The translations under genes were made by a program, and so were the position numbers. The notes below the pieces were generated by a model. That model had not been told where the DNA came from. It saw nothing but the letters and a program-made list of their open reading frames with translations, and made no database searches. DNA of 49,767 nt, taken from contig JAFTQB010000006.1 in NCBI GenBank assembly GCA_017462985.1, positions 1 through 49,767 of the forward strand, written 5' to 3'. Below, in pieces: positions 26,137-33,983 of the stretch. The stretch is from Clostridia bacterium (GTDB taxonomy: Bacteria; Bacillota; Clostridia; Christensenellales; Borkfalkiaceae). The stretch's first letter is position 1. Each line of letters begins with the position of its first letter.

Positions 26137-27588
26137 TTATTTCCCATCCTTGTTCGCCGCGTGGATATCCGCAATCATTTGTGTTTTTAAGCTATACAGC
26201 TTTTCGGATAAATCCACTTTGTATACCTGCGGCATATCCAGCCGCAAATACTCTTCCCAGAATTTTGCCTTTTCCGCTTTCGAAAACGCTTGCACGTCCA
26301 TCAACGCGGGGAATTCATACACCAATTTACCGTCCTTTACGATCGTCTTTTGCAACCGCTCGGCGCGGAAATTTTTCACTTCGAAGCGCTTCCAAGTATC
26401 GATAGGGTGGAAAATGGTGAGCGGCTCATCGTCGGAAATTTCTTCTTCGTGAAGAGTGATAATATCCGCGATCGCCATGCCGCTTTCCCGATCGTACAAA
26501 CGGTACAGCGACTTGAAGCCGGGATTGGTAACCTTTTCGGAATTTTCCGAAAGCTTGATCTTCGGCGTCATCGTGCCGTCTTCGTGCAATACGGCGGAAA
26601 GCTTATAAACGCCGCCGAGTGCGGGAAGATCTTCCGAGGTGATGAGCTTCGTTCCCACGCCCCAGCTATCGATTTGCGCGCCTTGGTGCATCAGCGAAGA
26701 GATCAACCGTTCGTCCAAATCGCCCGAAACGCAGATGATCGCTTCGGGGAAGCCCGCTTCATCGAGCATTTTCCTCGCCTTTTTGGAAAGATACGCAAAA
26801 TCGCCGCTATCCAAGCGTATCCCTTTGGGTTTGTGCCCCTTGGCTTTGAGTTCTTTAAACACTCTAATCGCGTTGGGGATACCGCTTCTGAGCGTATCGT
26901 AGGTATCCACCAACAGCAAACAATTATCGGGATAGCTTTCCGCGTAAGCCTTGAACGCCTCGTATTCGCTATCGTAATCCATCACCCAGCTATGCGCCAT
27001 CGTACCCGCTACGGGCACGTTGAATTTTTGCCCCGCGATCACGTTCGAAGTGGAAGCGCAACCGCCGATGATCGCCGCTCTCGCGCCGTAAATACCCGCG
27101 TCGGGACCCTGCGCGCGGCGCAAGCCAAATTCCATCACCACGCCTTTTCCGCCCGTCGCGCGGCAAATTTTCGAGGATTTTGTGGCGATCAGCGTTTGAT
27201 GATTGATGATGTTCAGCATCGCCGTTTCCGCGAATTGCGCTTGGATCAGCGGCGCTTTCACCGTTAAGATCGGCTCGCCCGGGAAAACGGGCTCGCCCTC
27301 TCTCACCGCGTACACGTCCCCCGTGAAGCGCATATTTTTGAGGTATTCCAAGAAATCCTCGCTAAACAAATTCAGCGACCGCAGATAGGCGATATCTTCT
27401 TCGTCGAAATGCCAATCGAGAAGATATTCCATCGCCTGTTGCAAGCCCGCCGCGATCGAATAAGTGATCATTTTATTGCGACGAAAAAACAGATCGAACG
27501 TAACCGTTTCTTCGTGCTTGCCGTGTTTATAAAAGCCGTAGCCCATCGTGATCTGATAAAGATCGGTCAATAAAGTCAGATTTCTCAT
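26137..27588 (-). CDS. pncB: nicotinate phosphoribosyltransferase
   Basis: A 483-aa enzyme that converts nicotinate and PRPP to nicotinate mononucleotide in NAD salvage. The N-terminus 'LLTDLYQITMGYGFYKHG' and the 'EFGLRRAQGPDAG' and 'GIRLDSGDFAYLSK' blocks are typical of the bacterial type. Length is normal for the long Gram-positive form. Its start overlaps the lgt stop codon by 4 bases (ATGA) and lspA follows 2 bases after it, an unusual placement between the two lipoprotein genes. Confidence 0.95.
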   Translation of the reverse strand: MRNLTLLTDLYQITMGYGFYKHGKHEETVTFDLFFRRNKMITYSIAAGLQQAMEYLLDWHFDEEDIAYLRSLNLFSEDFLEYLKNMRFTGDVYAVREGEPVFPGEPILTVKAPLIQAQFAETAMLNIINHQTLIATKSSKICRATGGKGVVMEFGLRRAQGPDAGIYGARAAIIGGCASTSNVIAGQKFNVPVAGTMAHSWVMDYDSEYEAFKAYAESYPDNCLLLVDTYDTLRSGIPNAIRVFKELKAKGHKPKGIRLDSGDFAYLSKKARKMLDEAGFPEAIICVSGDLDERLISSLMHQGAQIDSWGVGTKLITSEDLPALGGVYKLSAVLHEDGTMTPKIKLSENSEKVTNPGFKSLYRLYDRESGMAIADIITLHEEEISDDEPLTIFHPIDTWKRFEVKNFRAERLQKTIVKDGKLVYEFPALMDVQAFSKAEKAKFWEEYLRLDMPQVYKVDLSEKLYSLKTQMIADIHAANKDGK

Positions 27589-28553
27589 TGTTCCTCGTTG
27601 CCTCCGTCCGTGGCGTTTTCCGTTTTATCCTCCTGCGTTTCGTAGCGTTCGGGATAGACCGCGCACATCATATTGATCTTACTGAATTTCGGCACCTCGT
27701 TCTTGCTGTCCTTGATAAATTCGGAGATACCGTAGGGATCGCCGTTTAACGAACCGAACAGCGTTCCTTCCTTGCGTTTGTTGACGAACAGTACGGCAAA
27801 CAGCCAAGCCAGACCTCCCACCAACAGCAAAATGGAAGTAACGAGCGACCAAGGCACGCCGCCGCCGTTCAAAATATAGGTAGGATCGCGGAGCGGTTCC
27901 ATGATCGAACGCACCAGCCCGTAAGAGGTACAATACAGCGCGCTGTTCACGCCGTTGGGTTTTTTGCCGTTCTTCCAACCGTTCCAAAACAAAAGCGCCG
28001 CAACGATCAAGTTGAACGTGCTTTCGTAGAAGAAAAACGCGTAATGCCAAGCGTTTCTATTATCGATAAACACTGCAATCGGAAAAAATTGCAACGCCTC
28101 GTTCGTGACCTCCGCGCCGTAAACCTCTTGGTTGAAAAAGTTTCCCCATCTGCCGCACGCCTGCGCCACTAACAATCCTACCACGACGCAATCGGTAACG
28201 CGGAAAAAGGGCACCTTTTTGATGAGGCAAACCACGAAAATACTGATAATGCCGCCCAAAATCCCGCCGATGATGGAAAGCCCGCCCTTTTGCAAGCTAT
28301 CCCATGCAAACCATTCTTCAATGGGCATCCCGTCAGTGATACAATAAAACAAACGGGTGGTAACCAAGCAGATCGGCAAGCAGATGACGAAGATCGTCAA
28401 AAACAAGTCGGGGGACATATTTCTGCGTTTGAATAAAAGAGAAATGAGAATAAATGCAATGATCATACCGCACACGATACAGAGCGCGTAATAGGTGATC
28501 GTAAATTCACCGATCTTAATTCCGGGATGATCGAGCAAAGCCTGCGTGTTCAT
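27585..28553 (-). CDS. lgt: prolipoprotein diacylglyceryl transferase
   Basis: A 322-aa polytopic enzyme that attaches diacylglycerol to the lipobox Cys of prolipoproteins. The family signature appears as 'GRWGNFFNQEVYG' (about 138-150). About seven membrane helices are expected. A C-terminal cytosolic tail of about 50 residues (Lys/Glu-rich) is longer than in E. coli Lgt. It heads the lgt - pncB - lspA - rluD-like - membrane protein operon and has a consensus promoter. Two lipoprotein clients are visible in this window: the giant BspA-like protein and the DUF4430 protein. Confidence 0.95.
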   Translation of the reverse strand: MNTQALLDHPGIKIGEFTITYYALCIVCGMIIAFILISLLFKRRNMSPDLFLTIFVICLPICLVTTRLFYCITDGMPIEEWFAWDSLQKGGLSIIGGILGGIISIFVVCLIKKVPFFRVTDCVVVGLLVAQACGRWGNFFNQEVYGAEVTNEALQFFPIAVFIDNRNAWHYAFFFYESTFNLIVAALLFWNGWKNGKKPNGVNSALYCTSYGLVRSIMEPLRDPTYILNGGGVPWSLVTSILLLVGGLAWLFAVLFVNKRKEGTLFGSLNGDPYGISEFIKDSKNEVPKFSKINMMCAVYPERYETQEDKTENATDGGNEEQ

Positions 28554-28576
28554 ATCTTCTCCTCGTTTTTCAAATT

Positions 28577-28597
28577 GACTAAAATTTTATTTTAGTC
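28577..28597 (-). repeat. hairpin in the lgt leader
   Basis: GACTAAAA and TTTTAGTC form an 8-bp stem with a 5-base loop in the 5' leader of lgt, 24 bases before the start codon. A role in mRNA stability or translation is possible. Confidence 0.4.
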
Positions 28598-28605
28598 TTT
28601 CGTTT

Positions 28606-28634
28606 ATTATAGCACAGAGAAAAAAAATCGTCAA
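28606..28634 (-). promoter_or_regulatory. sigma-A promoter of the lgt operon
   Basis: Minus strand: TTGACG (28629-28634), 17-base spacer, TATAAT (28606-28611). The -35 hexamer lies inside the stem of the folT terminator. Confidence 0.85.
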
Positions 28635-28654
28635 GGGCTGCCTTGGCGATTTTT
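28623..28654 (-). terminator. terminator of folT
   Basis: AAAAATCGcCAAGG / CCTTGaCGATTTTT form a long stem with a GCAG-type loop, ending in a T-run on the minus strand, 10 bases past the folT stop codon. Confidence 0.85.
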
Positions 28655-28664
28655 CAAGTTTTCA

Positions 28665-29234
28665 TCAAATTTTAATTCTTAGTTGTTTAACGAGCGCGAG
28701 CGGCGGCACGGCAACGACAAGCAAAACGGTATTTGCAACGCTGTTCCAGATCTGACCTTCGATAAACAGTCGCGTTGCCAAGCACTCCCAATAAGTCATA
28801 CTTTTATACCAAACGAGGTTGAGATACACCGTAGTGATCCCCGCCGTGCAAACGACCAAAATAACCGTGCTTGCCACGAACAACTTAAGCTGCGCCCCGC
28901 CCTTGAAATCCAACGGCAATTTTGCACACAGCGCGCCGATCGCCGCCATCAGCCCCGTCGCAATCCCGATAAAGGGGGAATATTCCCCCAAAGGATGCAA
29001 GAAAAAGCCCAAAAGATCGCCCAAAAAACAGGCGCAAAAGCCGGGAAGCGAACCCAAAATAATGCCCGACAGCACGGAAACGAAAATCGTAAGCGAAAAC
29101 TGCACGCCGAAAAACTTCGCTTCAAAAAAAGTGTTCGCTACGATCGTAAACGCCGTAACGACGGCGATATACGCGACCTTCTTCGATCTTGGCAGAGAAA
29201 GTACCGCCTCCGAAAACAACCAATTTTTCCACAT
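28665..29234 (-). CDS. folT: ECF transporter S component for folate
   Basis: A 189-aa membrane protein of the ECF S-component type with about six helices. The sequence has a 'KKVAYIAVVTAFTIVANTFFE' start (KKVAYIAVVTAF, then TIVANTFFE) and Gly/Ala-rich helices such as 'SVLSGIILGSLPGFCACFLG' typical of FolT. Folate specificity rests mainly on the THF riboswitch in its leader. The start at 29234 is chosen because a GGGAG site lies 8 bases upstream; an upstream extension of the frame would run into the riboswitch. No ATPase or EcfT gene is nearby, so it must use a shared energising module. Confidence 0.88.
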   Translation of the reverse strand: MWKNWLFSEAVLSLPRSKKVAYIAVVTAFTIVANTFFEAKFFGVQFSLTIFVSVLSGIILGSLPGFCACFLGDLLGFFLHPLGEYSPFIGIATGLMAAIGALCAKLPLDFKGGAQLKLFVASTVILVVCTAGITTVYLNLVWYKSMTYWECLATRLFIEGQIWNSVANTVLLVVAVPPLALVKQLRIKI

Positions 29235-29261
29235 AAAAAAATCTCCCGCTAAAGAGAGATC
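29235..29261 (-). promoter_or_regulatory. expression platform: terminator / SD-sequestering hairpin before folT
   Basis: On the minus strand AUCUCUC pairs with GGGAGAU (one G-U pair; 6-base loop), followed by seven Us and the AUG. The 3' arm contains the GGGAG ribosome binding site. The same hairpin can thus end transcription or hide the start site, giving an OFF switch for the THF riboswitch above it. Confidence 0.75.
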
Positions 29262-29325
29262 CGCAAAGCATCGGGGAAGGCGATTTTTTGCGCTCGACGC
29301 AACCCTGCCCCGTTCATTTGATAGC

Positions 29326-29422
29326 GGACGCGCCTTGGCACCGCAGGAAACGCTTTCTTTCCTTTCGTTCATCGACAACGTCCCGTTCGATGACACTTTA
29401 CGCGCCAAAGCTACTCTTTGTA
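29326..29422 (-). promoter_or_regulatory. THF (tetrahydrofolate) riboswitch
   Basis: The minus strand matches the THF-I class in order: AGAGTAG (29411-29417), GCGTAAAGTG, GGGACGTTGTC, ACGAA, then GCGGTGCC and GTCCGCT near 29331. These are the conserved blocks I recall for this riboswitch (AGAGUAG, GCGUUAAGUG, GGGAUGUCGUC, GCGGUG, AUCCGCU). The P3 arm is longer than in the reference form. The exact P1 boundary is not clear. It lies right after a perfect promoter and about 90 bases before the folT start. Confidence 0.9.
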
Positions 29423-29427
29423 GCGCT

Positions 29428-29456
29428 ATTATATCACGGTGAAAGCCGCTTGTCAA
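29428..29456 (-). promoter_or_regulatory. perfect consensus promoter of folT
   Basis: Minus strand: TTGACA (29451-29456), 17-base spacer, TATAAT (29428-29433). Confidence 0.93.
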
Positions 29457-29519
29457 CTTGCTGAGGGGCGTTTTCCAAAAAAATACATATTTTCGCCCGT
29501 TTTTACGCAATCTTATTCT

Positions 29520-30206
29520 ATGGCTCTGATCATTATTCGAACGATTATTATTTTTATCACGCTGCTGATCATCATGCGTCTTATGGGCAAACGCCAAATC
29601 GGGGAAATGCAGCCCTACGAGCTTGTTATCACCCTGATCATCGCAGATCTTGCCTGTATTCCCATGGACGATACTTCCATTCCGCTCACCTACGGAATCG
29701 TTGCCATTCTCACCACTTATTTTCTACACCAAGTGGTATGTTTGGTCGATCTGAGTATCCCAAAAGCAAAAAAGATACTCAGCGGCTCGCCGAGTATCGT
29801 GCTGAATAAGAACGGAATCGACGATACGCAACTGAAAAAGAATAATTTGGACGTAATCGACCTGATCGAAAGCCTGCGCGGCGCGGGATATTTTGCGCTC
29901 GACGACGTGGACTATGCGCTTTACGAATCCAACGGCTCGTTTTCCGCTTTGGCAAAATCGGAAAAGCCGCAGGAAAACAATTCCCTGCCCGTACTGGTGA
30001 TCAGCGAGGGAAAATTCGACGATAAAAACGTGGGCTTGACGGGAAAGGACAGGCAGTATTTTTTGGACGCCTTGCGGGGGCAGGGCTTGAACGAACTGAA
30101 AAAAATACTCGTTTTGACGGTGGACGGAAACGGCAAAGCGTACGTACAGAGCAAGGGGCAAAAATACAAGGTGTTTTCCCTCGGTTGGGAAGAGAGATTA
30201 TGGTGA
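29520..30206 (+). CDS. DUF421 (YetF/YkjA-type) membrane protein
   Basis: A 228-aa protein of the DUF421 family: three N-terminal helices (about 2-20, 34-50, 58-80) and a cytosolic C-terminal domain. Diagnostic blocks are 'RLMGKRQIGEMQPYELVITL' (19-38) and 'SIVLNKNGIDDTQLKKNNLD' (approximately 96-115). The function is unknown; in Bacillus, relatives affect spore or membrane properties. The start at 29520 begins with the first hydrophobic helix; the longer upstream frame would cover the folT promoter and encode nothing recognisable. No good ribosome binding site is seen. It is paired with a DUF4363 gene, a common pairing in Firmicutes. Confidence 0.9.
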   Translation: MALIIIRTIIIFITLLIIMRLMGKRQIGEMQPYELVITLIIADLACIPMDDTSIPLTYGIVAILTTYFLHQVVCLVDLSIPKAKKILSGSPSIVLNKNGIDDTQLKKNNLDVIDLIESLRGAGYFALDDVDYALYESNGSFSALAKSEKPQENNSLPVLVISEGKFDDKNVGLTGKDRQYFLDALRGQGLNELKKILVLTVDGNGKAYVQSKGQKYKVFSLGWEERLW

Positions 30207-30210
30207 AAGT

Positions 30211-30585
30211 ATGAAAACGGTTATCGGAATCGCAATTTCTTTATCGCTTCTCATCGGCGTTTCGGCATGGGAGCTTTATTACGTAGATAAAACTTTCGAT
30301 CAATTGCACGAAGGCTTTACGCAAATGTATCAAAAAACGGAAGCGGGCACGGCGACGCACGAGGACGGAAACGCAATGCGTATTTTTTGGGAGGATAAAA
30401 AAAAGGTGCTGCATATTTGGTTGCCGCATACGATCGTCGATCAGCTCGATACGCACTTGAACGAGGCTTTGGGATATTTATATCAAGGCAATTTTGAAGA
30501 CAGTCTACCCAAATTTGAAGTATTGATCGATATGACGGAAAATATCCCCTACACCTACGATCTCACCCCGCAAAATATCTTTTGA
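30211..30585 (+). CDS. DUF4363 protein, partner of DUF421
   Basis: A 124-aa protein with one N-terminal membrane anchor (about 4-20) and a mainly helical extracytoplasmic domain. It matches the DUF4363 pattern, including 'WEDKKKVLHIWLPHTIVDQL' (51-70) and a final Thr-rich 'TENIPYTYDLTPQNIF'. The gene starts 4 bases after the DUF421 stop codon and both end at a strong terminator, so they form a two-gene unit. The function is unknown. Confidence 0.88.
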   Translation: MKTVIGIAISLSLLIGVSAWELYYVDKTFDQLHEGFTQMYQKTEAGTATHEDGNAMRIFWEDKKKVLHIWLPHTIVDQLDTHLNEALGYLYQGNFEDSLPKFEVLIDMTENIPYTYDLTPQNIF

Positions 30586-30609
30586 CCGCTCTGCTTCTCA
30601 TATTAAAAG

Positions 30610-30649
30610 GCTCGGAATTGATAAAAAATTATCAATTCCGAGCTTTTTT
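30610..30649 (+). terminator. terminator of the DUF421-DUF4363 unit
   Basis: Perfect 13-bp stem GCTCGGAATTGAT / ATCAATTCCGAGC with an 8-base loop, followed by TTTTTT. It may also serve rtcB coming from the other side. Confidence 0.92.
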
Positions 30650-30671
30650 CACAGCTTACCGCGAAGGAGAA

Positions 30672-31898
30672 TTATTTGCGCCGACCGCGCACGCCCTCGG
30701 AGGCTTTGAAATTATATACGGGAAGAATCCTGCGTTCGATATCCGCCGTCGGCGCGATATTTCCAACGATATCCTCCAAGCTTTTATACGCCATGGGGCT
30801 TTCGTCCAAGGTTTCCATTTTCACCGAAGTGGAATAGATGCCTTGCATTTCGCGTTGAAATTCCTCCAAGGATAAAATCTGGCACGCTTTCGAGCGGCTA
30901 ATCAGCCGACCCGCGCCGTGCGGCGCGCTGTAGTTCCAATCGGGCTTTCCTTTTCCGATGCAGATCAACGAACCGTCGCGCATATTGATGGGAATCAACA
31001 GCCGTTCCCCTTTGCGCGCCGAAACCGCACCCTTTCGCAAGATCATACGCTCCGTATCGATATAATTATGTACCGTCGTAAACCGACTTACTTCGTGAAG
31101 CCCCAACCCGCGCAAAATATCGTCCGTTATCGCGCGGCGATTATACGAAGCAAAGCGTTGCATGATCTTCATATCGTGAATATATGCTTCAAACAGTTCG
31201 CCCTCTAAGTATCGCGAAGAAAAATCATCTCCGTCCGCCGCTTGTTCGCTTTTTTTGCGCAACGCTTCCAACGTTGTTGCAATCTCGGTTTCTTTGCCTT
31301 GCGCTTTGAGGGTCGCGATCAATTCTTTCTCGTCAACCCCACCGTTTGCGTGATACCGCACCGCTTGTTTTTGATAATATTCCGCAACTTCCAAGCCCAA
31401 ATGACGGCTGCCCGAATGGACCACCAAATAAAGCCGCCCGTCCGAATCTTTATCCACTTCGATAAAATGGTTGCCGCCGCCGAGCGTGCCGAGGCTGAGA
31501 TATCCTTTTTCGATATGTACCTTTTTCTCGCAAGCAAGCTCTTCCAAGCAGATCTCTTCCGCATATTCGTGCCGTGTTTTCCGGTGTTTCTTTCCCGACG
31601 GGATATGCGCGTAGATAAATTCATCCAAAGTCTTCCAATCGATCTCTCGCTCGGCAAGCTCCACCACTTCCATACCGCAACCGATATCCACGCCGACCAT
31701 ATTGGGCACGACCTTATCCTTGATCGTCATCGTCGTTCCGATCGTACAGCCCGCGCCCGCATGCACGTCGGGCATAATGCGTATCTTTGCGTCCTTGAAC
31801 ACCTCGCTATCGCACATCGCCTGAATTTGCGCCATTGCCGTTTCATCCACCGTTTCCGTATAGATTTTCGCGCAGTTATAACGCCCTTGCATTTTCAT
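30672..31898 (-). CDS. rtcB: RNA ligase RtcB
   Basis: A 408-aa RNA ligase that joins 2',3'-cyclic phosphate and 5'-OH RNA ends using GTP and Mn2+. Motifs present: 'MPDVHAGAGCTIGTTM', 'GVDIGCGM' (metal-binding Cys), 'GGGNHFIE', 'HSGSRHLG', and 'SAPHGAGR' with the His that takes GMP. Length is on the short side of the family. The start at 31898 is chosen because AGGAGG lies 6 bases upstream; the frame is open a further 12 codons, through a hairpin. In bacteria RtcB acts in tRNA or rRNA repair. No archease or RtcA gene is adjacent. Confidence 0.95.
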   Translation of the reverse strand: MKMQGRYNCAKIYTETVDETAMAQIQAMCDSEVFKDAKIRIMPDVHAGAGCTIGTTMTIKDKVVPNMVGVDIGCGMEVVELAEREIDWKTLDEFIYAHIPSGKKHRKTRHEYAEEICLEELACEKKVHIEKGYLSLGTLGGGNHFIEVDKDSDGRLYLVVHSGSRHLGLEVAEYYQKQAVRYHANGGVDEKELIATLKAQGKETEIATTLEALRKKSEQAADGDDFSSRYLEGELFEAYIHDMKIMQRFASYNRRAITDDILRGLGLHEVSRFTTVHNYIDTERMILRKGAVSARKGERLLIPINMRDGSLICIGKGKPDWNYSAPHGAGRLISRSKACQILSLEEFQREMQGIYSTSVKMETLDESPMAYKSLEDIVGNIAPTADIERRILPVYNFKASEGVRGRRK

Positions 31899-32204
31899 AA
31901 AAAACCTCCTTTCACCCATACATGGGTGCTCCATTTATTAAAAAGTGCGGCGATAACCCTTACTTCCCGCACCGCGAAGGATCGACCTTCGAAGTTTTTT
32001 AACGCCTACTTAAGAAAACAGTAATGTTCCAGCCTGTGACCGTCCGTATCTTTATATCCGTAACTTAAACGATAATTCACAAAAACCTAACCGCAACTTT
32101 ACTCACGATAACGATAACCGTTTCCCTATGCAAAATGCACAAACGCTAAATAAGTATTGAACGACGTTAAGGAAATTTTTCTGCGGCGTAAAAGCCGCCG
32201 TTTT
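31899..32204. other. structured intergenic region upstream of rtcB
   Basis: About 300 bases without a supported gene. Just before the rtcB ribosome binding site, CACCCATACATGGGTG forms a hairpin (31912-31927). Further up, CGAAGGATCGACCTTCG (near 31975-31991) and a GTGCGG/CCGCAC pair (near 31946-31970) form two more stems, each followed by a T-run on one strand. On the minus strand a 22-codon frame ending in 'GYKDTDGHRLEHYCFLK' looks protein-like but has no supported start. Near 32180-32200 a GCGGC/GCCGC hairpin with a plus-strand T-run (CGTTTTTT) sits just past the end of the next gene. Confidence 0.5.
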
Positions 32205-32702
32205 TTAATAGGTGAACCCACTCAAAAGATTCGCGCGATCGATCGCCACTTGCAACCGCCCAATCGTTCGATTAAGCTCCCGCTGCGCCGCTTCCACCGA
32301 TTTTACGTCGTACAAACATTCGGTGTACTCGATAACGCCCGTAGGCGTGATGCGCCGCGTCAACTGGCTTCTCGAAGTTAAAGAATCCAACTGCGCGTAT
32401 TCGTTTTTTAACTGCGCGAGATACACGAGTGCTTCCGCCACCGTCATATCAAAGCCCTCCACTTGCACGCTGCAATTAGATACCGTCAACGCAAAGCGAA
32501 TCGCCCGAATTTGCTCGTCGATCTCTTTGATCCGTTCGCGCGTTTTTATATAATCGTATTCGGCGGCGGGCTTCGCTTCCCCCTCCCGATACGAGATCGT
32601 CGAACGGTTATCTTCTCCGAAAACCAACAATCTCTTTTCTTCTTCCAAGTCCTTGATCGTCTTCATTGCTTCCGCACAGCAAATCGTAATTCCGTATTTC
32701 AT
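32205..32702 (-). CDS. coiled-coil protein of unknown function
   Basis: A 165-aa, mostly helical protein with heptad-like stretches (about 10-30, 45-70, 130-155). The C-terminal 'ELNRTIGRLQVAIDRANLLS' recalls septicolysin/DIP1984-type proteins, but the match is too weak to assign. No signal peptide. It starts with AGGTAG-type spacing after GCGAGG and has a TATAAT box at 32752-32757. It lies upstream of rtcB on the same strand with a 300-base gap, and is divergent from the WYL regulator, which could control it. Confidence 0.7.
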   Translation of the reverse strand: MKYGITICCAEAMKTIKDLEEEKRLLVFGEDNRSTISYREGEAKPAAEYDYIKTRERIKEIDEQIRAIRFALTVSNCSVQVEGFDMTVAEALVYLAQLKNEYAQLDSLTSRSQLTRRITPTGVIEYTECLYDVKSVEAAQRELNRTIGRLQVAIDRANLLSGFTY

Positions 32703-32871
32703 TTTTCTACCTCGCTTATATTTTTTTGGCTTCTTCGCCCTTACTGATTTTATTATATCATAAATTTTTTAAAAATAAAATACGCAATATAAAAAATTTT
32801 TTCGCCCCCTTTTTTTATCGTAAAACAAGGAAAATAATTGAATTTTTTCATAATTTTTCTATTATTTTAAT

Positions 32872-32900
32872 TTGCTTTTGCCCCCTTTTTATGGTATAAT
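32872..32900 (+). promoter_or_regulatory. promoter of the WYL regulator gene
   Basis: TTGCTT (32872-32877), 17-base spacer, TATAAT (32895-32900), followed by AAAGGAG and the ATG at 32921. The 220-base region between the divergent genes is otherwise very AT-rich with poly-T and poly-A tracts. Confidence 0.75.
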
Positions 32901-32920
32901 ATTTCAAAGGAGCAAAATAA

Positions 32921-33958
32921 ATGATTTACGATAAGATAAAAATTTACGTTACGGCGCACATTGCGGAGATCCTGTTAAAAGATACCGAATCGTTCGAATT
33001 TTTTAAAAAAGACGGGCGGTCCTTAAATAAAAACGCGCTTTTAACGCGGCTAGTCGTCAATTATTCAGACGAATTCCGCGAAAGCCAACGGCAACTGTTG
33101 GAGTACTTAAAAACGACCGTTCGTAAAAAAGCGGCGATATCCGAACCAAACCTGAAAGCTCTTTGCTTTGAGATCAGCGACCGTATCAACGAGCGCGCCG
33201 CCGCACCCGAAAACGAAAAATTCGATAAGCTCGTTTCCTTAAAACCAACCAAGGAATCCCAGCCCGTCATCGACTATATCGAAGAATACGAATTGGAGGG
33301 CTGCTCGCTTTCGGAATATTTCCGCAATATGTTTGCTTCTTACGCGGCGTTGCCGCAGGATAAGCGGGAAGCCGTCATTTTTAAAAAGCAACGCGAAGCG
33401 CTTTTGAGCGCCGTCAAGCAAAAGAAAAAGGTGTTTTTGAGCGTGTCTCACGGCAAACAGACGTCGATGGAAGTAGCGCCGTATGCGCTCACCGCCACCA
33501 AGGAAGAATTGCACGGCTATTTGCTCGGCTTTGCAAACAATACCTGCGCGCCGCTGAGATTATCGAGAATTTTATCCGTTACCGTGCTGAACGAAGACGC
33601 GGTGTTCAGCGACGAACAAAAGGAATTGTTTGAAAAAATGCTTACTTACGGCCCGCAATTTATTTATCGTCCCTACGAACAAGAGGTGAAAGTGGAGCTG
33701 ACGGCACGGGGAATGGAAAAATTCAGAAAAATGTACGTCCACCGCCCGATCCCCACGGAGATCCGCAACAACTGTTATATTTTTCATTGCTCCCATTCGC
33801 AAATTCTACAATACTTTCAACGCTTCGGAAGCGACGCTTATATCCTTTCGCCGCCCCGCTTGCGCGAGGAAATGTATCGCTATTACGCCAACGCATTCCG
33901 CTACTATCAATCAAAACGCGGCGAACCCACGCAAAACGCAAGCAAAAAAGAGCCTTGA
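32921..33958 (+). CDS. WYL-domain regulator
   Basis: A 345-aa protein. The N-terminal 100 residues include 'NKNALLTRLVVNY', which looks like a ribbon-helix-helix or similar DNA-binding part rather than the usual winged helix. A WYL-type ligand domain follows (about 160-230): 'VAPYALTATKEELHGYLLGF' then 'RLSRILSVTVL'. The C-terminal part ends with a WCX-like segment. WYL proteins sense nucleotides or nucleic-acid ligands and regulate stress or defence genes. The gene is divergent from the coiled-coil gene and upstream of rtcB; a link to RNA damage is possible but inferred. Confidence 0.72.
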   Translation: MIYDKIKIYVTAHIAEILLKDTESFEFFKKDGRSLNKNALLTRLVVNYSDEFRESQRQLLEYLKTTVRKKAAISEPNLKALCFEISDRINERAAAPENEKFDKLVSLKPTKESQPVIDYIEEYELEGCSLSEYFRNMFASYAALPQDKREAVIFKKQREALLSAVKQKKKVFLSVSHGKQTSMEVAPYALTATKEELHGYLLGFANNTCAPLRLSRILSVTVLNEDAVFSDEQKELFEKMLTYGPQFIYRPYEQEVKVELTARGMEKFRKMYVHRPIPTEIRNNCYIFHCSHSQILQYFQRFGSDAYILSPPRLREEMYRYYANAFRYYQSKRGEPTQNASKKEP

Positions 33959-33970
33959 TAGGCTCTTTTT
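33946..33970. terminator. bidirectional terminator between WYL gene and UGP operon
   Basis: AAAAGAGCCT / AGGCTCTTTT with a TGAT loop; T-runs on both strands. It includes the WYL gene stop codon on plus and lies just past the 117-aa minus-strand gene. Confidence 0.85.
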
Positions 33971-33983
33971 CTTTACTTTGCAT

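Noticed and set aside
29235..29597. Longer 310-aa form of FolT
   Set aside because: The extra 121 codons would cover the THF riboswitch, its promoter and the upstream region, with no protein-like pattern; the ATG at 29234 has a well-spaced ribosome binding site.
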